A DNA stretch of 5,552 nucleotides from Leptospira alexanderi serovar Manhao 3 str. L 60. Lineage in GTDB: Bacteria; Spirochaetota; Leptospiria; Leptospirales; Leptospiraceae. Shown here in pieces: positions 1 through 5,552 of the stretch. Within the stretch, counting starts at the first letter, position 1, and the number at the start of each line of letters is the position of its first letter. The position numbers and the translations under genes were made by a program. The DNA is taken from assembly GCF_000243815.2 (NCBI RefSeq), contig NZ_AHMT02000054.1, forward strand, positions 1 through 5,552, written 5' to 3'. Below the pieces are notes generated by a model that was not told where the DNA came from, ran no database searches, and saw nothing but the letters and a program-made list of their open reading frames with translations.

Positions 1-172
1 GTGCCATCTGTTTCACCTGGCCCTGCGCCCACGCCTGCGGACTCATTCCGCCTAACGCTACACTCTTGATCAAATCTACTACCATGCCCGCGCTCTGAGA
101 TTGGCTTTGGGCGCTCTGCGACGCCGCGCTGACATTGTCGCTGTCACGTGCATCCGCGTTATTCGCGCTTGT
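1..172 (-). CDS. Conserved internal fragment of a large secreted-protein gene, runs off window edge
   Basis: On the minus strand this stretch is open to the window edge and reads as a low-complexity Ser/Gln/Ala/Asn segment (SAASQSAQSQSQSAG), then VVDLIKSVALGG and MSPQAWAQGQVKQMA. This resembles the alpha-helical Ala/Gln-rich conserved parts of the large Leptospira proteins that also carry the beta-repeat and Hint regions seen at 4236-5552. It is clearly more GC-rich than the AT-rich immunity genes nearby, suggesting conserved backbone rather than a swapped cassette. The frame stays open upstream through the repeat element to a TAA at 455-457, so where translation begins is unclear; the 172 boundary is where similarity to element copy 2 ends. 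It could be the start of a third orphan module or a fragment left by recombination. No function can be assigned beyond family resemblance. Confidence 0.55.
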
Positions 173-221
173 GTATTTAGGGGCTAGTAGATAGGAATTA
201 GGGGTTAGGAAAGAGGGCGGC

Positions 222-297
222 TTTCGGAGAAAGTATCTTTCGTATTTTAAGGTTCTATTGTATTCTACTTTGCTGATTCGTTTCCCTTTCTCCGAAA
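222..297. repeat. Inverted repeat A in element copy 1
   Basis: The arms TTTCGGAGAAAG (222-233) and CTTTCTCCGAAA (286-297) are perfect 12-bp complements separated by 52 bases. The equivalent arms in copy 2 (1883-1893 and 1946-1956) pair over 11 bp. No T-run follows, so it does not look like a classical intrinsic terminator. Confidence 0.7.
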
Positions 298-345
298 CCG
301 GGCTCTCGGGTAACTCAATGTTTCTTCCTGCGGGTCGAAACATAA

Positions 346-411
346 TGGTCAATAAATTGAAAGATACGATCGATATGATTAATATTGCCCTCAGTCCCAA
401 TTTATTGACCA
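346..411. repeat. Inverted repeat B in element copy 1
   Basis: The arms TGGTCAATAAATTG (346-359) and CAATTTATTGACCA (398-411) are perfect 14-bp complements around a 38-base loop. The same arms occur in copy 2 at 1974-1986 and 2025-2037, with a different loop sequence of the same length. Confidence 0.75.
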
Positions 412-469
412 CGCTTCGATCCCTGCCGCGGGAAATGTTTAATGTGAACTCTGTTTAACATACGATGAT

Positions 470-814
470 CTACGAGATATCTATATCCCATACGCTTATA
501 ACTTTCCTGGCTTGCTCAACTATTAAATCCCATTGCGGATCTAATAAGATCTCAGTATCTTCTTTGTCACCTTCATCGTAAGACTCCAGCAATTCCTTTA
601 AACTAATCAATGATTCTCTTAATTTACTGCCTTTATAATTTTTAATATTATCGACAAATTCCTCAAAGTTGTTGTCGTCAAAAAGCCTGCACATGAGCTC
701 TACGTATGACGATATATGCTCATGATTCTTACCAAACCAATACTGTTTTTGCTTTTCCTTATCAGAAAGCTCAAGTATATCTTTATAAATATTTTCTAAA
801 TTTGTCTTATTCAT
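470..814 (-). CDS. Candidate immunity protein for the 817-1615 toxin
   Basis: This intact 114-residue, acidic, Lys/Glu-rich, mostly helical protein has no signal peptide or membrane segment, so it is predicted to be cytoplasmic. I do not recognise a named family; the segment YWFGKNHEHISSYVELMC and the tail LDPQWDLIVEQARKVI are the most distinctive parts. The start is the ATG at 812-814, only two bases after the TAA of the toxin frame. That near-overlap implies translational coupling and is the usual arrangement of toxin followed by cognate immunity gene. No strong Shine-Dalgarno sequence is visible, which fits coupling. It is AT-rich compared with the backbone at 1-172, as cassette genes often are. 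Immunity function is inferred from position, size and charge only. Confidence 0.7.
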   Translation of the reverse strand: MNKTNLENIYKDILELSDKEKQKQYWFGKNHEHISSYVELMCRLFDDNNFEEFVDNIKNYKGSKLRESLISLKELLESYDEGDKEDTEILLDPQWDLIVEQARKVISVWDIDIS

Positions 815-816
815 TT

Positions 817-1615
817 TTAAAATTTTGGCATTTTACTCATATCAAATTTATCAAGAGGAATATGAGCCGCAGGGTCATCTGCATTCTTCAATGGATTCCC
901 ATTCATATCATATGCTTGACCATCTTTCTTAAAAACAACATAAGGATTTCGCTGCGCAGGATTTGGACTGTTGGGGTTTCCAGGCATTTCTCTTATGCTA
1001 TTATGAGGATTGCTTGGGTCCTTAAATAATACACCCCCGCCTTTTTTACTTGGAGTAGCAACCCATCCTTCAGGCAAAGAGTGTGATATCTTACCTAGAG
1101 ATACATTATCACTCCCCTTCACCCAATTCTTGACACCACTACCAAATAAACTCAAGGCTTCTTTAAATCTACCACTTCGAATCAGCTCCGAAGCTACCTT
1201 TAAACCGCTCACACCGAGTTTTATCGGAGCCATCGCAATATCAGGAGGACAACCGTTCTTGCAGGCTGCATCAATATACGCAGCAACATCAAAAACCGCA
1301 TCCATGGTTCCATCAACGGGACGATTACCGATCTCTATTAATTTTCTCGCTGCCTCTATCTCCGCTTCGGAAGCTCCTGGCATATACTTCAAAAGCGCGT
1401 TAAACGCTTCTAACGACATACTAGGACCCGTAACCACACAATCATTGTGAACTAAAATCCCATCCTTCACCGACGTAATACGAATGAGCGTCCTCAACTT
1501 CAAAGTTGTAAACTGTAGTTGTTCTTTCGGATATTGTAATCGATTCAATCTCTAATGTTTTCTCATTCGAAAGAACAGAAGCCTCTCCCGATCTTAAATC
1601 CTTAGCAGGAACCCA
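817..1615 (-). pseudogene. Hint C-terminal part plus polymorphic toxin tail (cassette 1), frameshifted and 5'-truncated
   Basis: From 1615 the minus strand reads WVPAKDLRSGE, then TVYNFEVEDAHSYYVGE, the C-terminal half of a Hint domain. At about 1465 one extra base shifts the frame (GAAGGATGGG), after which DGILVHN completes the Hint end, with the terminal Asn at 1444-1446. A continuous ATG frame can be opened at 1548, but its first ~28 residues are the wrong frame. After VHN comes a pre-toxin region of about 120 residues with a Cys pair (CKNGCPPD), then a terminal domain of about 89 residues from SHSLPEGW (about 1086) containing KKGGGVLFKDP, REMPGNPNSPNPAQRNPYV and DPAAHIPLDKF. I associate this tail with Rhs/Hint polymorphic toxins but cannot name the family or its target. 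Cleavage after VHN would release it. The 5' end abuts the linker at 1616-1655, so the N-terminal half of Hint is missing. The shift may be a sequencing error. Confidence 0.75.
820..1086 (-). other. Toxin domain of cassette 1
   Basis: These are the last 89 residues before the TAA at 817-819. The GGG, MPGNPNSPNP and AHIP motifs are compact and look conserved. Basic residues cluster early (PSKKGGG), fitting a nucleic-acid-acting toxin, but the activity is inference. It differs entirely from the toxin tail of the IS-split gene at 2643-2878, so the two cassettes carry different effectors on a similar Hint scaffold. Confidence 0.6.
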
Positions 1616-1655
1616 GTATAACTTCGTATAATGTATGCTATACGAAGTTATTACG
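1616..1655. other. loxP: Perfect loxP site in 454 mate-pair linker context (probable assembly artefact)
   Basis: Positions 1618-1651 are a perfect 34-bp loxP: arm ATAACTTCGTATA, spacer ATGTATGC, then the reverse complement of the arm. The flanks (GT before, TACG after) extend the match to what I remember of the 454 Titanium paired-end circularisation linker. The preceding two bases do not match it. loxP belongs to phage P1 and is not expected in a spirochaete chromosome. It sits between two pieces of the same gene family that should be several hundred bases apart. An untrimmed library linker is the simplest reading, making the junction between 1615 and 1657 chimeric. Confidence 0.93.
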
Positions 1656-1656
1656 T

Positions 1657-1834
1657 CGTTTTGATAGATATTAAATCCACCGCTTGCCGTGTAATTGCCG
1701 CTGCCTTGTTTGGTAGTTGATAACCTAAAACGTTCCCTTCGGTAATCCAGTGTTCCGGAAAGTTTACATTCATTGTTTACGCCAACTCCGCTTCCAGGTT
1801 GAAAGCTAAGGCCTCCTGTTAAACCGACTCCTTT
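1657..1834 (-). pseudogene. Second copy of the beta-repeat segment, with indels
   Basis: This is a diverged copy of 5224-5406, sharing long stretches such as the region encoding GSGNYTASGGFNI and GVGLTGGLSFQPGSG. On the minus strand it starts at GVGLTGG directly after the dispersed element and runs to the linker. No single frame is open throughout: base runs differ in length from the other copy at several points, for example the stretch encoding NFPG, where copy 1657-1834 has fewer C and G. It has no start codon of its own in a sensible frame. It may be the 5' end of an orphan cassette module or a sequence brought next to 817-1615 only by the linker artefact. Confidence 0.75.
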
Positions 1835-1882
1835 ACGTAGGGGTTAGTGAATAGGAAGTTAGGGGTTAGGAAAGAGGGCGGC

Positions 1883-1956
1883 TTCGGAGAAAGGTCGTTT
1901 CGTATTTTAAGGTTCTATTGTATTCTACATTGCTGATTCGTTTCTCTTTCTCCGAA
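1883..1956. repeat. Inverted repeat A in element copy 2
   Basis: The arms TTCGGAGAAAG (1883-1893) and CTTTCTCCGAA (1946-1956) are perfect 11-bp complements at the position of the 222-297 pair in copy 1. Confidence 0.65.
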
Positions 1957-1973
1957 ACCGGGCTCTCGGCTCC

Positions 1974-2037
1974 GGTCAATAAATTGAAAGATAATATCGA
2001 TATGAAAAGTAATACTCTCATTCCCAATTTATTGACC
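1974..2037. repeat. Inverted repeat B in element copy 2
   Basis: The arms GGTCAATAAATTG (1974-1986) and CAATTTATTGACC (2025-2037) are perfect 13-bp complements with a 38-base loop, matching the pair at 346-411 in copy 1 although the loop sequences differ. Confidence 0.75.
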
Positions 2038-2062
2038 ACGCCTCCATCCCTGCCGCGGAGTT

Positions 2063-2344
2063 TCACAGAAAAATTCCGATCCTTTTCAATTGTTCTTTAG
2101 GATCCCAGTTTGGTGGGGGATCGGTAACTCCATAATCTTGCCAAGGCATTCCTTGTGAAATCCACCATTTACGATATCGGGCCTGTTGCTCTTTTCCTTC
2201 TCCTTCAGGTGTAGCATCCGTATATCCAAATTGAATTCCGCAACAGGGACAAATCCCAAAGGAAGGATTAAGACCTTCCCAAGGTAAGAAATCCAATTCA
2301 AAACCACAAACAGGACAAAGATATTCGACTCTGTAATCTACCAT
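2063..2344 (-). CDS. CPCC-domain protein from internal start (alternative or separate gene)
   Basis: Starting at ATG 2342-2344 gives a 93-residue protein, MVDYRVEYLCPVCGFE onward, that is a complete small Cys-rich domain with CxxC and CPCC metal-ligand pairs. The AAGGAG at 2352-2357 is seven bases from this ATG, the best ribosome binding site in the window. Related small Cys-rich proteins often sit beside polymorphic toxins as immunity or accessory proteins (family knowledge). Whether it is made alone, as part of the 192-residue fusion, or both is unresolved. Confidence 0.6.
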   Translation of the reverse strand: MVDYRVEYLCPVCGFELDFLPWEGLNPSFGICPCCGIQFGYTDATPEGEGKEQQARYRKWWISQGMPWQDYGVTDPPPNWDPKEQLKRIGIFL

Positions 2345-2641
2345 GGTTTTACTCCTTGATTGATCGGAGCCCAGTTCATTTCTGCATTGTAGAATAGATT
2401 CAATAATCTCTTTTTCATTCAAGTATCCTGATATTTTCTTACGTTCCTCTAAAAAAGGAGAATACCATACCACTCTATCAAACAATTTTACTAAACTCTG
2501 CATCGTTTGTTCAGATAAGTTAGATTTCTCTAGTTTAAAATTAAATAAATCCTCATATTTTCTACAAAATTCTTCCACATCTTTTTCCTGATTCGAGAAT
2601 TCATCTATCAATTTAAAAATTGAATTAAAACTTTCCTCCAT
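2063..2641 (-). CDS. Candidate immunity protein: colicin-immunity-like domain joined to cysteine-rich CPCC domain
   Basis: This frame encodes 192 residues. Residues 1-87 are helical and acidic, with the pattern FKLIDEFSNQEKDVEEFCRKYEDLF, then LVKLFDRVVWYSP and YLNEKEIIESI. This resembles the bacterial self-protective colicin-like immunity family (Pfam Colicin_immun type); that call is from pattern memory. Residues 100-192 form a second unit with CPVCG (109-113) and CPCCG (131-135), a likely zinc-binding CPCC-type domain, then WWISQGMPWQDYG and PPNWDPKEQL. The ATG at 2639-2641 follows the toxin TAA (2643-2645) after one base, implying coupling. A strong internal Shine-Dalgarno before Met100 suggests that two separate genes were ancestral. 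Deleting one A from the AAA at about 2382-2384 would end the first protein at a TAG (2338-2340) overlapping the second ATG. The fusion may therefore be a homopolymer overcall. Confidence 0.72.
   Translation of the reverse strand: MEESFNSIFKLIDEFSNQEKDVEEFCRKYEDLFNFKLEKSNLSEQTMQSLVKLFDRVVWYSPFLEERKKISGYLNEKEIIESILQCRNELGSDQSRSKTMVDYRVEYLCPVCGFELDFLPWEGLNPSFGICPCCGIQFGYTDATPEGEGKEQQARYRKWWISQGMPWQDYGVTDPPPNWDPKEQLKRIGIFL
2352..2357 (-). promoter_or_regulatory. Internal Shine-Dalgarno AAGGAG
   Basis: On the minus strand AAGGAG is followed by seven bases and then ATG at 2342-2344. It lies inside the longer 2063-2641 frame and argues for independent translation of the CPCC domain. Confidence 0.7.
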
Positions 2642-2642
2642 A

Positions 2643-2878
2643 TTATTTTATACTTTTATAGAGAACATGCTCTATCACTCCCGAAGTTTCATTGACCAAA
2701 ACTTCCAAATATCCTGATGAGCTATTAAAGTTAGCTGGAGATGAATACATAAATCTACCTGCTACCCCTTGGGGATCTGAAATCCTAGTACCACTGCCTA
2801 CAGTTTGAAGGATAGATTGTATCGGGATATAGTTTCTTTGATCATTTAATTGTTTCAAAACGGTTTGCGTTGTATTTA
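2643..2878 (-). pseudogene. Toxin C-terminal tail, severed by the IS element
   Basis: This is the distal part of the toxin gene at 3885-5552. If the IS and one target duplicate are removed, codons run CAA GGA ACT TTA AAT ACA ACG CAA ACC, giving QGTLNTTQTVLKQLNDQRN in frame. The tail then reads RISDPQGVAGRFMY and SGYLEVLVNETSGVIEHVLYKS before TAA at 2643-2645. An ATG at 2856-2858 exists but has no ribosome binding site and starts mid-domain, so it is unlikely to be a gene start. The tail looks like a small effector domain of a polymorphic toxin; I cannot name its family. The adjoining colicin-immunity-like gene fits a nuclease, which is inference. The IS removes the last ~75 residues from the upstream protein. 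Confidence 0.75.
2873..2878. repeat. Target-site duplication TATTTA, left copy
   Basis: TATTTA directly precedes the left inverted repeat and is repeated at 3885-3890 directly after the right one. Confidence 0.8.
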
Positions 2879-3785
<907 letters not shown>

Positions 3786-3863
3786 ATTTAACCCCTTTTT
3801 TGCTGAAAATACGGTTCAATATGTGATCTGGCGCTTTTCTGTACAAGATTTTTCTCTTTTTTC

Positions 3864-3884
3864 CTCCTTAGGCCGAACTCACGT
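3864..3884. repeat. IS right terminal inverted repeat
   Basis: This is the exact reverse complement of 2879-2899, ending CCGAACTCACGT. In the host toxin frame it adds NVSSA-like codons and a TAA at 3868-3870. Confidence 0.9.
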
Positions 3885-3890
3885 TATTTA
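3885..3890. repeat. Target-site duplication TATTTA, right copy
   Basis: It is identical to 2873-2878 and directly adjoins the right inverted repeat. Confidence 0.8.
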
Positions 3891-4235
3891 AAGTTCCTTG
3901 CTGAGAAACAAGATTTTCTAATATTCTAATCCTTTGTGTGTCGTTAGAAAAATTACTTAGGTTATTAACTATTCCTGAATTTAGATTCGGACTCAATCCC
4001 AACAAACTGCCCAAAGTAGGAAACTTGTCCGCAAGCTTAATAGCCAATGGAAGCATTGCCTCAGGAAGCGCAAAGTCCACCTAAAAATCGCTAACCCACC
4101 CGCAAGCGCGGCAGCAGTTCCCTTTTGGGCTCCTTCTGACAAAGTACTTAATACTTGAGATGTACAGGCTGCATCGCCTTTACATTGACTTAAAACTATC
4201 GCTGCTTCACCAAAAGCGCCACCGCAGCCTACTTC

Positions 4236-4675
4236 GTTGTGAACTAAAATCCCAACTTCACCCACGTAGTAGTCGTGATCATTATCGACTGTGAATTGTA
4301 AACCGTCTCGTCTCTCTCTTCTACTTGAATAAAACCGATACGGAGAAGTTTACCTTCTTTCGTAAAAGTAACGTCACCCACTTTTAAGTCCTTAGCATCC
4401 ACCCACTCCGAATTCAATTTCGTAGGACTGTTAGCGGAAGAATACTCCGGAAACAATCTTCTAAATGGGTGATTCCAAGTTGTCTCTACTCGCGTGCCAT
4501 TTTCAAAAGGAAGAATATAGATCTCATCGGTATCTTTTACAAACGTCGCACTAACAAGGTGATATCCCTGTTCCCCACTCTCCTCATCCCAAGACAACAC
4601 TTGGTCACCAACTTTCACTTCCTCAATCTTCTTTGTACCGGTAGCCGTATGCACTAACGTCCCAGCGGTAAAACA
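4236..4675 (-). other. Hint (intein-like) autoprocessing domain
   Basis: It begins at Cys192 of the 4244-5248 frame (RTCFTAGTLVHT), the expected N-terminal nucleophile. KIEEVKVGDQVLSWD follows, then TTWNHPF (block B Thr and His) and WVDAKDLKVGD. The end, read after a one-base correction at 4294-4297, is TVYNFTVDNDHDYYVGE then VGILVHN, with His and terminal Asn at 4236-4241. All residues needed for self-cleavage are visible. Hint domains before toxin tails are known in polymorphic toxins and thought to release the effector. In the sequence as given, the frameshift removes the terminal HN motif. Confidence 0.85.
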
Positions 4676-5552
4676 AGTCCTTGGAACAAACTCACCTTGC
4701 GCGTTTAGATAACCTTCTCCACTCGAATTAAATAAACCTAATGAACCTCCGAACATATCTCCCAAGCTACCAAACACTTGAGAAGGCAAATCCAAACGAC
4801 TTCCACCTACTCCGCTGTTCTCCAATTTGTATTTGTCAAACACTGCCTGGTCGCTCAAGCCTTCGTAACCGGGTTTAGTGCGTTGTGCATCCAGCCATTC
4901 CTGGCGTTTCTCTGCTAACTTCTCTGCGGATGCTGCTGCGTTAGCTGCCGCGTTCTCTTGAGCTACAGAATTGTTGTAGTCGTTTTGAAAGTTTTGATTG
5001 ATTCCGATCGGATCAAAAGTGTGCGTATTGAAGTTGTATCCGAGTGATAATACGTCCGCTCCTCGGAATTGATTGTGCAAAGAAAGTAAACCGTCGCTTC
5101 CGATGTTCAGGGAATAACCTTGCAGTCTGTTTAAGAAGGAACTTCCATCTTTGTTGTAGTTCAATCCCACACTAGTATATCCGCTGTTACTCGCACTTAA
5201 CGAAATTCCAGTGGATGCATTTCCGTTTTGAATAGATATTAAATCCACCGCTTGCCGTGTAATTGCCGCTTCCCGTTTGGTAGTTGATTCCTAAGAACGT
5301 TCCTTTTGGTAATCCAAGTGTGTTCCCGGGAAAGTTTACGTTTAGGTTCACTCCAACTTCCACTTCCAGGTTGAAAGCTTAGTCCTCCCGTTAAACCGAC
5401 TCCTTTTAATAATCCAGAAGTTCCTTGGAAGGATCCCGAGATTCCTCCTCCCCCATCCTCCCGCTACAGCGTCTTCTCCTGTGAACAAAGTTACCTGTAC
5501 GATGTGGAGTCCAACTTACATATCCTGTAAATGCGGAACCTGCTCCCGCTGT

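Larger units (their letters stand above)
178..431 (-). repeat. Dispersed element, copy 1 (paired with 1842-2058)
   Basis: This block matches 1842-2058 closely over its whole length. It runs from the shared CCCTGCCGCGG edge (421-431) to a C/T-rich edge that on the minus strand reads CTAACCCCTAA-like. Relative to copy 2 it carries about 33 extra bases around 310-346, a multiple of three. In both copies it lies just after an immunity gene and just before a conserved coding segment in transcription order. It contains two inverted repeats, listed separately. The minus strand is an open frame with a short basic region and a hydrophobic run (RAILIISIVSFNLLT), so it may encode a leader or membrane segment. 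I do not recognise a named element. Confidence 0.8.
1842..2058 (-). repeat. Dispersed element, copy 2 (paired with 178-431)
   Basis: It is homologous to 178-431, with the same CCCTGCCGCGG edge (2048-2058), the same two inverted repeats and the same C/T-rich far edge, but about 33 bases shorter in the middle. It begins within five bases of the end of the 2063-2641 immunity gene. The minus strand carries a short frame from ATG 2064-2066 with a basic start and a hydrophobic run (MRVLLFISILSFNLLTGA), resembling a signal peptide. The frame stops at 1866-1868, but restoring one A near 1884-1886, as present in copy 1, would prolong it. Confidence 0.8.
3885..5552 (-). pseudogene. 3' part of large beta-repeat/Hint polymorphic toxin gene (cassette 2), frameshifted and IS-truncated
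   Basis: The gene enters from beyond 5552 as AGAGSAFTGYVSW and continues as Gly/Asn/Ser-rich beta-repeats (GVGLTGGLSFQPGSG, GSGNYTASGGFNI, SNSGYTSVGLNYN), typical of exported repeat proteins. An Ala-rich helical linker follows (AAANAAASAEKLAEKRQEW), then a Hint domain at 4236-4675 and a pre-toxin region (SQCKGDAACTSQVLSTLSEG, then FALPEAMLPLAIKLADKF). It is the Leptospira large-protein type I associate with TIGR04388; that assignment is from memory. Its longest open piece is 4244-5248. Frame changes are needed near 5484, 5449, 5358 and 5233, at 4294-4297 (AATTCACAG where AATTTCACAG would restore YNFTVDNDH), and at 4081-4087 (one base missing before GTGGACTTT). The IS then cuts it at 3885. The indels may be sequencing errors; the IS cut is probably real. 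Confidence 0.8.

Noticed and set aside
346..411. Inverted repeat B as a rho-independent terminator
   Set aside because: The stem is AT-rich, the loop is 38 bases and no T-run follows on either strand.
258..458. Plus-strand small frames across both elements (258-458 and 1918-2100)
   Set aside because: They arise from the repeated element on the strand opposite to the better-supported frame and have no ribosome binding site.
706..1450. Plus-strand frames 706-1029 and 1010-1450
   Set aside because: Antisense shadows of the immunity and toxin genes with no recognisable domain.
1618..1651. loxP as evidence of a P1-like prophage or natural Cre target
   Set aside because: No phage genes are nearby, the match is exact including the spacer, and the flanks fit a known sequencing linker.
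1866..2066. Stand-alone 66-residue secreted protein in element copy 2
   Set aside because: No clear ribosome binding site, and the frame ends at a likely one-base deletion relative to copy 1. Kept as a property of the element rather than called as a gene.
2086..2307. 73-residue frame overlapping the CPCC domain
   Set aside because: It is another frame of the same region; the CPCC frame has the Cys motifs and the Shine-Dalgarno.
3993..4265. Separate 90-residue gene starting MGEVGILVHN
   Set aside because: Its start is the end of the Hint domain and its last ~25 residues are out of frame; it is a middle piece of the large toxin gene.

Overview
The window looks like accessory DNA from a pathogenic Leptospira, in a draft assembly. 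The signs are a large Leptospira-type beta-repeat/Hint protein gene, an IS982-family insertion sequence, AT-rich toxin and immunity modules beside a more GC-rich conserved segment, and spirochaete-like codon use. The assignment rests on recognising families, not on a search. All convincing genes lie on the minus strand, so the biological order runs from 5552 down to 1.

Layout in transcription order. (1) 5552-3885 is the 3' part of a large secreted-protein gene. It has a glycine/asparagine-rich beta-repeat region, an alanine-rich helical linker, a Hint (intein-like) self-cleaving domain ending in VHN, and then a pre-toxin region. (2) An IS982-type element of 1006 bp (2879-3884) has 21-bp perfect terminal inverted repeats and a 6-bp target duplication (TATTTA). 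It sits inside the toxin tail, which resumes in frame at 2878-2643. Its transposase carries an in-frame TGA that separates the last catalytic residue from the first two. (3) 2641-2063 encodes the cognate immunity candidate. It is a colicin-immunity-like domain apparently fused to a cysteine-rich CPCC domain, with a strong ribosome binding site at the fusion point. (4) 2058-1842 is a dispersed element (copy 2). (5) 1834-1657 is a second copy of the beta-repeat segment. (6) 1655-1616 contains a perfect 34-bp loxP site in the flanking context of the 454 Titanium mate-pair linker, almost certainly a library artefact. (7) 1615-817 is the C-terminal part of a second Hint domain and a different toxin. 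(8) 814-470 is its immunity candidate. (9) 431-178 is element copy 1, followed by (10) a fragment of a further conserved coding region running off the window at position 1.

The picture is a polymorphic-toxin locus with successive toxin/immunity cassettes, each followed by the same structured element and then a fresh piece of conserved coding sequence, like the orphan cassette arrays known for Rhs and CdiA systems. Two cautions apply. The join at 1616-1655 is probably chimeric. Many one- or two-base indels, several in homopolymers, break otherwise good reading frames, as expected of low-coverage pyrosequencing. Most 'pseudogene' calls here may therefore be sequencing errors; the IS insertion and the transposase TGA are better supported as real.
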